From NCBI GenBank assembly GCA_020080175.1, contig JAGHQL010000085.1, forward strand, positions 44,608 through 108,607: DNA of 64,000 nt. The letters are read 5' to 3'. This document shows, one piece after another, positions 35,450 to 43,821 of this stretch. Position 1 is the first letter of the stretch. Each line of letters starts with the position of its first letter. Both the position numbers and the translations under genes were made by a program. The stretch is from Glutinoglossum americanum (taxonomy: Eukaryota; Ascomycota; Geoglossomycetes; Geoglossales; Geoglossaceae). The notes below the pieces were generated by a model. It saw only the letters and a program-made list of their open reading frames with translations. It was not told where the DNA came from and searched no databases.

Positions 35450-35759
35450 TGCAGGAAATTTTTACTATCGCTGGAGTGAGAGATGTCTACAAGAATACTG
35501 CTGCGAAATATTGGAGCGACTGTTTGACTTGAATTAGGTGCGGGAAGCTCACCCTACTTGGTAAATGCATGGGAGCAAAGGCGGTGCAAAAAAACAAGCA
35601 TTTTCTGACGTGGCTAGCTGTGCTGCGCCACACTCTTCAAGCTGAACTAGTAAATATTCTAGTGCCCTGCACACTATTCTACATCTCCAAATTTAAGGGT
35701 CCTGCAAAACGGTTTATCAAGCTCGCCTCACTTATCTTCACATTCTATATCCAGTAGCT
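35450..35759. promoter_or_regulatory. Bidirectional promoter of the CHAT/partner pair
   Basis: The two start codons face away from each other across 310 bases with no room for another gene, so both promoters lie here and co-regulation is likely. The stretch ends in a pyrimidine-rich tract before 35760. Confidence 0.6.
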
Positions 35760-38669
35760 ATGGATGACGACGTCGACATTGACACACATTTGCTTGAGAA
35801 CTCCGAGCTTTTAAGCGTAGTAGCCGGTGAAGACAACAGCCTCAAAACAGAGCTATGTATGCACTATGCTGTGTTAAAAATGAAGCTTTTCGAGCGCTGG
35901 GGACGAATAGAAGACCTTGAAGAAGCGATTGAGAAGGGGAGGCATGCTGTAATAGAAACACGAGAGGAGGATAAAGCCTACGCAGGGAGGCTAAGCAATC
36001 TGGGGGTCATGTTTGTTTACCAATATGAACGCACGGGGAAGATAGAGGTCCTCGAAGAGGCCATTCGAGTATCGAGGCAGGTAGTCAATGTCACACCTAG
36101 AGACCATCCAGATCTCGCAGGGAGGCTAAACAACCTGGGAAACAAACTCGGTCGCCGATATGAACGTATGGGGAAGATGGAGGACCTCGAGGAGGCCATT
36201 CAAGTAGCGCGGCAGGCAGTCAACATCACACCTAAAGACCATCCAGATCTCACAGGGAGGCTAAACAACCTGGGAAACAAACTCGGTCGCCGATATGAAC
36301 GTATGGGGAAGATGGAGGACCTCGAAGAAGCCATTCAAGTAGCGAGGCAGGCAGTCAACATCACACCTAAAGACCATCCAGATCTCGCAGCCCAGCTAAA
36401 CAACCTGGGAAACAAACTCGGTCGCCGATATGAAAGTATGGGGAAGATGGAGGACCTCGAGGAGGCCATTCAAGTAGCGAGGCAGGCAGTCAACATCACA
36501 CCTAGAGACCATCCAGATCTCGCAGCCTGGCTAAACAACCTGGGAAACAAACCCGGTCGCCGATATGAACGTATGGGGAAGATGGAGGACCTCGAAGAGG
36601 CCATTCAAGTAGCGCGGCAGGCAGTCAACATCACACCTAAAGACCATCCAGATCTCACAGGGAGGCTAAACAACCTGGGAAACAAACTCGGTCGCCGATA
36701 TGAACGTATGGGGAAGATGGAGGACCTCGAAGAAGCCATTCAAGTAGCGAGGCAGGCAGTCAACATCACACCTAAAGACCATCCAGATCTTGCAGGGAGG
36801 CTAAACAACCTGGGAAACAAACTCGGTCGCCGATATAAACGTATGGGGAAGATGGAGGACCTCGAAGAGGCCATTCAAGTAACCAGGCAGGCGGTCGACG
36901 TCACACCTAAAGACCATCCAGATCTCGCAGCCCAGCTAAACAACCTGGGAAACCAACTCGGTCGCCGATATGAAAGTATGGGGAAGATGGAGGACCTTGA
37001 AGAAGCCATTCAGGCAACTCAACAGGCCTGGAGATGTGAAAATGCCACTCCTTTTGTTCGTATACGCGCCTCCACTCGGGCGCTCCGGCTGCTCCAAAGT
37101 CGAAGGGACTTTGAGAGCGCATACAGTCTCTCCGTGGAGGCTATAAACCTGCTACCTTATGTTCACAATAGATCCCTAGACAATCAGGACCAACAGTATG
37201 TTATCTCGCACTTTTCTGGATTAGCTACGACTACCTGCTCTCTCGCTCTCCAAACGGGACAGGGGCCCGAAGCCTCCTTAGAAGTTCTAGAGCAAGGACG
37301 CGGAGTTATCCTTAGTCTCCTTATGAATGATCAGAGTGACACCTCTGAACTAAAAGTAGCCTATCCCCAGCTGTGTGCGCGATATGAAAGTCTTCGTTTA
37401 GAAGTGAACAAACCTGCCGAAAATATTTCAGATGATCATACGCGCAGGACTGCTTCAATGAGCCGGATAGAAGCAATTGCAAAGCTTGAGAAATGTGTAC
37501 GAGATATCCAGCAGCTTCCTGGGTTCGGCCAATTTCACAAAGGCCTTACTGCAAAGCAGATGCAGAGCTGTTCCACAGAAGGCAGTATCGTCGTTGTGAA
37601 CGTTACCGACCTCAGGAGCGATGCCATAATTATTACTGCTGATGTATTTAAGGTCCTCCCGCTTGCGAGTTTAAGCGTACACCAAGCTAAGGACTGGATT
37701 AATCAAGACCTTACCACGACTTCGTCAAGCAACCGCGGTCGCAAAAACAAAGTCTACCTTCAATTCTTGTCATGGCTGTGGCGTGAGAGCGTGAAGCCTG
37801 TGTTGGACGAGCTTCACTACTACGGGGAACCTTCCGCAGAAAATCTACCAAGGGTCTGGTGGATCGGAACTGGCCTTGCTAGTTCCTTCCCTTTTCATTC
37901 TGCTGGCGATATATCTGTTGAGCCGACGGAAAATGCGTGTTACCGGGTCATTTCGTCCTACACACCAACGCTTAAGGCCCTTCAATATGCCCGATACCAT
38001 GCCGGGACTGGCATCCCGTCTCGCCATGATCCTCGGAAAATAGTTATCATAACTATGCCTAAGACCCCAGGTGCAAGTAATCTTCCAGGGACAGGAGCAG
38101 AGAGGTCTGAGATTATAGCAGCTACGGGGTCCTCTGTTTCCGTAAAGACCCTGGAATACCCTGACGTCGTAAGCGCTACGGCTCAACTCCAGGAGTGCAA
38201 CATCGCTCACTTCGCTTGCCATGGGGTATCAGATCCAGCCGATCCTTCCAGGAGTGGCCTGATACTGCAGACGGCTAGGACAGCTGACGAAGAGCCAAGG
38301 CAGGACATACTGGGTGTTCGCGAGGTATCTCAGGCCCATCTCTTGCGGGCGGAGATTGCATACCTCTCTGCCTGCTCGACCGCGCAGAACCAGGCGATAA
38401 GGCTTCAGGATGAAGTGCTCCATGTTGTCAGTGGGTTCCAGGTCGCTGGATTCAGGCATGTAGTTGGGTGTCTGTGGCCGTCTGACGACAAAGTATGCGT
38501 AGAAATTGCGAAGTCGTTCTACTCCGAACTTAATCAAGGTGGAACTATGAGTTACGATGATAGAGCAACTGCATTGGCATTGCACAAGGCCGTTGTAAAG
38601 GTTCGAAGAAGTAATGAATACCGCAGGCGGCCGCTGCTCTGGGCGCAGTACGTGCATTTCGGGGCATGA
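35760..38669 (+). CDS. TPR-CHAT protein (caspase-like protease fold with TPR array)
   Basis: The 969-aa protein has about 25 leading residues, then nine units of 45 residues (from about residue 28 to 432), each containing LNNLGN, GRRYE and EDLEEAIQ, a TPR-type helix pair. A helical linker (about 433-620) follows, and then a C-terminal CHAT domain. CHAT domains are caspase/separase-like peptidases: the catalytic pair is visible as His821 in AHFACHGVSD and Cys872 in YLSACSTAQN, followed by FQVAGFRHVVGCLWPSDD and ending LLWAQYVHFGA, the usual CHAT terminus. It is a single exon with no stop or frame break. In bacteria and fungi TPR-CHAT proteins act as proteases that activate a neighbouring effector. 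Here the neighbour is the divergent 278-aa gene. The TPR period of 45 is longer than the usual 42 of fungal NLR-type TPRs. Confidence 0.93.
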   Translation: MDDDVDIDTHLLENSELLSVVAGEDNSLKTELCMHYAVLKMKLFERWGRIEDLEEAIEKGRHAVIETREEDKAYAGRLSNLGVMFVYQYERTGKIEVLEEAIRVSRQVVNVTPRDHPDLAGRLNNLGNKLGRRYERMGKMEDLEEAIQVARQAVNITPKDHPDLTGRLNNLGNKLGRRYERMGKMEDLEEAIQVARQAVNITPKDHPDLAAQLNNLGNKLGRRYESMGKMEDLEEAIQVARQAVNITPRDHPDLAAWLNNLGNKPGRRYERMGKMEDLEEAIQVARQAVNITPKDHPDLTGRLNNLGNKLGRRYERMGKMEDLEEAIQVARQAVNITPKDHPDLAGRLNNLGNKLGRRYKRMGKMEDLEEAIQVTRQAVDVTPKDHPDLAAQLNNLGNQLGRRYESMGKMEDLEEAIQATQQAWRCENATPFVRIRASTRALRLLQSRRDFESAYSLSVEAINLLPYVHNRSLDNQDQQYVISHFSGLATTTCSLALQTGQGPEASLEVLEQGRGVILSLLMNDQSDTSELKVAYPQLCARYESLRLEVNKPAENISDDHTRRTASMSRIEAIAKLEKCVRDIQQLPGFGQFHKGLTAKQMQSCSTEGSIVVVNVTDLRSDAIIITADVFKVLPLASLSVHQAKDWINQDLTTTSSSNRGRKNKVYLQFLSWLWRESVKPVLDELHYYGEPSAENLPRVWWIGTGLASSFPFHSAGDISVEPTENACYRVISSYTPTLKALQYARYHAGTGIPSRHDPRKIVIITMPKTPGASNLPGTGAERSEIIAATGSSVSVKTLEYPDVVSATAQLQECNIAHFACHGVSDPADPSRSGLILQTARTADEEPRQDILGVREVSQAHLLRAEIAYLSACSTAQNQAIRLQDEVLHVVSGFQVAGFRHVVGCLWPSDDKVCVEIAKSFYSELNQGGTMSYDDRATALALHKAVVKVRRSNEYRRRPLLWAQYVHFGA
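35841..37055 (+). repeat. Tandem 135-bp coding repeat (nine TPR units)
   Basis: Units start every 135 bases at 35841, 35976, 36111, 36246, 36381, 36516, 36651, 36786 and 36921. The first two and the end of the last are diverged; the six from 36111 to 36920 are almost identical at DNA level. The units at 36246 and 36651 are identical base for base over 135 bp as far as I can read. This pattern points to recent unit exchange or duplication, keeping the frame. Confidence 0.95.
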
Positions 38670-38896
38670 TGGAGAGGAGGGGTTATTAGCGCCAAGAACA
38701 TAACTACTCCGCACCACAACAGGCTTAGAACCTCGTGCCCCCTACTCCTGCTATACTCTTCGTACAGGGTCCAGACTCGAGAGTACTTCCATTCTTGTAG
38801 CAGAGACGAACCATCCCGAGGGTATACAAGCAGAATTAGGGACCACACCTTTAGTGACTAGGGCGTATCCTCTTCAACAAGCACACTATCGGAATG
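38670..38896. other. 3' flank of the CHAT gene
   Basis: Short spacer between the CHAT stop and the broken zinc-finger gene; nothing recognisable. Confidence 0.4.
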
Positions 38897-39603
38897 ATAT
38901 ATTTTTACCCCTGCAATCGAACCCTTCCAAACCATAAATCCCTCGAGCAGCACCTCAGCACATCATCTCGCCACAGTGTCATAGATACCAAAGATCCTTT
39001 AATTCCGCCGCAGCCAAACGGCAGCATCTTGCCAGCTCTACAAGCCACCATATCTGCATCGATTGCTCTGATCGGCCGGACTACACATCGGAAGACGGCT
39101 TGGATCAGCACCGAGCAAGCATTTACCATTACTGTATTCCCTGCAATAAATATCTCAGCACCGCCGCACAGTTAACCAGGCATGACATAGCTGTTCATAA
39201 CTTGTGCGAGATCTGCAAATCCTACTCCAACACTCCGCAAAATCTCAAAGCGGCATGAGACAAAGACCGTTAAATGCTACGGTTGCCATAAATTTCGCTC
39301 TCTGTCGGCAATGCTACTTCACCTCGAGTCCGGTACATGTGAATGCGGGATTGAGTGTGACGATATTGTGGAATTGTCCTCCGAATGCTACCAGCCGCGA
39401 TACTTACGTCCGACTACGGTGATTGCCCGTTCCAATGCCCCACGTGCACTAGCCAATTTTATAGCATAAGCTCCCTCTTTCAGCATGTCGAGAGCGGCTA
39501 CTGTGATGAAGCAGCAACGTCTGGAAGCCCACTAGGGAAGTTTCTACAGTTTCTGAAAACAAAGAATATAAAAGTGTTATCTAGTAACTTCCTCTCACTC
39601 TGC
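38897..39603 (+). pseudogene. Broken multi-C2H2 zinc-finger gene
   Basis: Pieces of a fungal multi-finger C2H2 protein can be read in all three forward frames. They are CNRTLPNHKSLEQHL (38914 on); HICIDCSDRPDYTSEDGLDQ, YHYCIPCNKYLSTAAQLTRH and NLCEICKSYSNTPQNL (39050-39250); RHETKTVKCYGCHKFRSLSA with MLLHLESGTC (39250-39345); and FQCPTCTSQFYSISSLFQHV followed by ESGYC and SPLGKFLQFLKTKN (39430-39570). The LxHLESGxC block and the final finger are typical of this family. At least three frame changes and stops separate the pieces, so no intact product is possible. Confidence 0.7.
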
Positions 39604-40194
39604 ATAATAGCACCCGTTGTTTTCCCCGCTATATCCGGCTTATTGGAGAAGGAAGAAATTCAACGGAGAAACGAAGGGCACCAATTGTTTCCAATAAAGA
39701 AATTACTCATGTCTGCTTCCAGTGTCAACCTCTCAATTTTCTCTCGTGGTGTTTCGCCCATGCATCTAATCTCCTATTTCTCCTCGCTTTAAACACCGCT
39801 TCCCTCGACCGTACCTGCTCCCGCGTAAGATCGTTTTAGATGTAACCATTTTCTGCCACGCTCCTATCGAATTCTAGAAGCTTCGCCTATCGCTGTGGTG
39901 AATTACCAGACTATATATTCATGCCTACCCCCAGACCCCTCCATGAAATAGAGATATAAAGAAAAATATAATTGTAGGCAAAGCAGGAATATAGCTTCCG
40001 ATACAATCTCTCTTCCCCCCCCGAGCGGGGGACCGCCCACTCAAATGCAGAAGCACCCACGCTTTCTTAGAATTCTTTGCGTATTCTACAGAAAAGAGTA
40101 GGAAGATAAATTACTATCAACTTTACATACTTCAAGACTCTCCGGCCAGGGCGTTCTGCCCCGGGTAGGAGACTGTATATATAATGTTAGAATA
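39604..40194. other. Intergenic
   Basis: No gene is recognised. A short C run followed by GAGCGGGGG near 40013-40030 forms a small GC-rich hairpin. Confidence 0.35.
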
Positions 40195-40608
40195 TCAGGG
40201 AATATTAAACTCTATGACTTTTACTATACCAGAAGGAAGACCAAGCACAACAAGAGTATCTTGAAATGCTGAACTAGAAGGCCGGTACTCTAAAGGGAGC
40301 CAAAGAAGCTTTGTGTTTCCAAAAGAAATCCAATTGTTCTTGATAAAAAAACTGCTGTTGTGGTTTGCTTTATCGCACATAGGTTACTATGTGAGCCTTG
40401 GTCAGTGCGAAGGCATAGACCATCCCTGGGAAACGCCAAGGTAGAAATGGAGCAATTCTTAAAACACCTGTTGCAGCGACCCACACTGTACTGTCTTGTC
40501 GTCCGAGGCTGATGCGACCAGGTTGCCGTCTAGCGAGAAGACGACAGCTCTAACCCAGTCAGTATGGTCCTTGAGCATCTCCCTTAAACTGCTTGCGAAC
40601 TAAACTCC
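40195..40608 (-). pseudogene. 3' end of a NACHT-WD40 (NWD) gene, broken
   Basis: On the reverse strand one WD40 repeat is clear: SLREMLKDHTDWVRAVVFSL with DGNLVASASDDKTV. The frame must shift twice to read VWVAATGVL and then ISTLAFPRDGLCLRTDQGS. A last frame carries NNWISFGNTKLLWLPLEYRP and LVVLGLPSGIVKVIEF before the stop at 40195. This is exactly the order of the last repeat and C-terminal tail of HET-E/NWD-type NLR proteins. Nothing of the NACHT or HET/effector domain is present upstream. Confidence 0.75.
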
Positions 40609-42389
40609 TTTGTGGTGCAAATGCAAGGGCACAGAAATACGCTTGAAGAGTGTTGCGGGAGTGCTGTGGCGCCGCCACATGAAAACCTTGTTGACAATCT
40701 TCCCAATCGGAAAAAGGGGTAAACTACGTGAATTACCCCTGACCCCCACTGCATGGGTTCGCAGGGCGAACCCACCAGCACATAAGGTGCTTGGCAGCAC
40801 CTGCGCTCGTAGGAATTCTCGTCTAGCTAGCTAGTCGTTACAATTGAATTGATTCTACGTACACTTTGTGTGCTTACTCGCTCGTGCCCTCGTAGCGACG
40901 TCTTGTGACGTCATACATACCGAGCCCCCCACCATTCTGCAGGAATAAGTTCTTCAATTGAGCCGAGTCAGTCGCCACCTACAACAATATGCTAACACTC
41001 GCTGGGGATATAGACCACGTGAGCGAGGCGCTACCCGGCCGAGTGAAGCGCGAGACTATCACTACAAAAGGGCTAAATAACTTTTATGTGAATTCCCCAA
41101 AAGCCTTTTTCTTCACTCGTATGGACCCTAGGACCCCAAGACCCCAGAATGAATTGGAATATGCCACCAACTCTCCACCACCATTCCCAGATCCCAGATC
41201 CCAGATCCCAGGGGGGTGCCTCTCCTCCAATTTCAGCATGTGCTGATGATGACAGAGTAAATTAAGTACAAATCCCAAACTTCTCAATTTGATCTACAAA
41301 TATGCTACTGACTCTCCCCCCATTGCCATTTCTAGGTCCCAGATCCCGAGGTCCCGGGGGTCACACGAGCAAAGAAATCGACTTTCGGGGGTTACCCGTG
41401 TTCATATAAAAGTCTTGGGGGTCCATCCCGAGTATTTAGCGCCCGAAAAAAAAAATAGGACGACCAAGCAGTAGCCGGCACCGCTAAAGCAAAAGCGCTT
41501 GGAAAACGGCTATGTGCTGTCGGTTCTCTCCTTCCCAAGGAAAAAACGACGTTTCCTGTCTCGGTAATGGAAAACCTGCTTTCTTGCTTGGCCCGGCGCG
41601 GTTAAAATCCTTCAGCACCCCTGGGTAAAAACCACTTCCGGTGGAAGTATATATGGCCCGGATTGCGGATTGGGTGCGAGATGTGCTTGGCCTACGAGAT
41701 GCGCATGCGAACATAACGCGGTTGGGATCCGTAGGGGGTAAGTAGCGTGGAGTTGCGCTGTGTATTTCAAGGCTGTTTATGTTATGGTTTTTTTTTTTTA
41801 GATTATCTATCTGCTTGATTGTCTTTAGAACGTATCTGGTCGTGGATTTGCCAAAGCATTAATGGGTGTTGGCACGCATTTCTACGCATTTTGTGTTGGA
41901 GAAAACGGACAAGAGGTTGAATTGGAGATGGGGACGAACTCCCCTAATAAGGCCGCGTAGCAGCCAAGACGCTAACTTCAACATTTTGTTTTCAATTGAA
42001 GAGCCCAATGGCAGGTGCTATTCCACTGCTCAGCATTCCTGTATCATTGCTCTCATACCATTCCCCAGCTCGCCATGATCTGCAGAGGTGTAGATATAGC
42101 ATCCGCCTCAAAGCGTTTCCTAAGTCTATTACGTTTCTTATAAGCGCCACATCCCAGATAGCCGCTTGCTAGATACGAGCTAATCACCCCAAGTCCATAG
42201 TGTCAAGCAAATTCAGTCTCTTCCGCGCGTCCAGATCAATCAACACTACGTTAGTTCTGCTTTAGTCGAAATGAGCGAGGCTTGACTGTGGCACAAGGCC
42301 CCAAACCCCTTCAGGAGAAAATACACCAGAACCAGAGGCGGTAGCTTAGTTTCCGTTGCTAGCTCGCAAGTTTGAACCATTGGCAAGCC
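40609..42389. other. Gene-poor stretch
   Basis: These 1.8 kb hold only short frames. There is a small tandem of the 8-base word ATCCCAG(A) at about 41189-41212 and again in weaker form near 41338-41350. A poly-T run lies at 41791-41800. I see no gene. Confidence 0.4.
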
Positions 42390-43661
42390 TCACCACCGTG
42401 TGTTGAGATTGATAGCAAGGAACAACATGATTAACATGCCGACCATCCTCGGTGCGTTTCTTCGACTCGAAGACCCGTTCTTTTTAGGCGGAACGTTCGA
42501 AGTCCCTGTTACTACTACGGCGCGGCTATATGTAGTAGTCGACGCCGAAGACCCGTCGAATGATATCGTTTCCGGCAAAGTGCCTGAAGTAAGGGGATTT
42601 CTTTCTAAGACTGAGAGATCAGACGAATGCCAGCGGATCTGAATGGCGGGAGCTAGTGTGTAGTCTGCGATGAGTTCGACTGGGTCAGTGCTGACCGAAA
42701 AAGCGTGGAACGTGGTGTACGACAAAAGGCACGACGAAAAACTTGACTACTGTTAGTACATTCAAGTGACCTCTACTGATCGGTTCAGTTAGGGGCAGCA
42801 CTCACAACCGGGCGGCGCATGCCAGGTGTGAGGAGCAGGTCCAGCTTCTTGAATTATATGTCAGCAATCGTACTACTAATGAGCTCGCATCACCATTTTA
42901 GCGTATGGCTGTCGAGAGTCGAAAGCTGAGTTCTTACTCTGGGACGCAAAACCCCACCGTATGCGATGGTGGAGGTGGAACGAAAATGTCACCGCTGGTC
43001 GCAATGCAGCCGACTGTATAGGCAGATGGGCAAATCCCGGGCGAGTAATAACCGTAGTCGTCGGGCTCCGCACCCGCATCAAGGAAATAGGGCGGCGAGC
43101 ATGTGGTTTCCGGAAAATTGGACAGACTCTGTACGATCGATGGACAGTCGCCAGGGGGCGTCCAAATGGTCGTGAGGGGAATTTCCGGAATGACCCAGGC
43201 GGTCTCGGTTCCCGTGACTGTCACGGTGGTTCTTGTAAAAGGCAAATTAGTCCGTGACATTGTGCGCATCCAGATTCGCGATCGAATCAATCGGTTTGCT
43301 GTCAACTCTGATGCTGGGTGTTGTAAGTCGGGGATGGGTTGATAGGAGGCTCCGGCACTTTAAAAAGAAGCCCCTCGTTGCGGATAGTGGGGCTGTACGG
43401 GAGACTAAACTATGGGGCAGTTCGCACGTCGCCAAGAGGCGTGGCGCTGGGCACACCAGACGCAGGCCGCTTTTGAGCTCGAGGCGCCAATAAGCTACAC
43501 AGCAGAGGGCGTTCCAGGCTCGAGTACTGCATCGGTGTAGCTGCCAGTAACGCCACCAGCGAAGCTACCAGGCTGCCATTGGTTTCCGTTCGAAATATGT
43601 CACACTCGAAGGTCATGGGGCGGGATAGGGATAAAGTGCCAAGAACGAGGGCGGAGATCAT
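42390..43661 (-). CDS. Secreted or surface Thr/Pro/Cys-rich protein with C-terminal hydrophobic segment
   Basis: The protein resembles a fungal family of Thr-rich cell-surface proteins. Frames with introns give a core starting MSRTNLPFTRTTVTVTGTET, then TTIWTPPGDCPS, YYSPGICPSAYTVGC and, after an intron starting at about 42937, a last exon with ELIADYTLAPAIQIRWHSSD, a Ser/Thr-rich stretch and APRMVGMLIMLFLAI near the end (42390). The first ATG of the core exon is at 43269. An upstream exon from 43661 (MISALVLGTLSLSRPMTFEC, signal-peptide-like) can be joined by an intron ending ACACCCAG at about 43316. Middle exon borders near 42780-42930 are uncertain. It diverges from the DUF3433 gene, so shared control is likely. 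Confidence 0.5.
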
Positions 43662-43821
43662 ACCGAAACAACAATGCACTCGAGGACCTCCGGCCTGGAG
43701 AGCCTGCCGCTACCAAGGCGGCGGTGTTGCGACGGGCGACACGGTTTCAACACCATCTTAAGGAAGGGCAGGCATCCTCGGGCCAGTGCGACCGGCCCGC
43801 AGCGGAGTTACGCACAAGGAT
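43662..43821. promoter_or_regulatory. Short divergent promoter
   Basis: About 160 bases separate the proposed starts of the surface-protein gene and the DUF3433 gene. Confidence 0.35.

Noticed and set aside
36111-36920. Regular 135-bp repeats might look like a CRISPR or satellite array
   Set aside because: The units are continuous, in frame and code for TPR helices within one long protein; there are no spacers.
40610-40834. A forward frame next to the NWD relic
   Set aside because: It has no recognisable motif, and the reverse-strand WD40 tail explains the neighbouring sequence.
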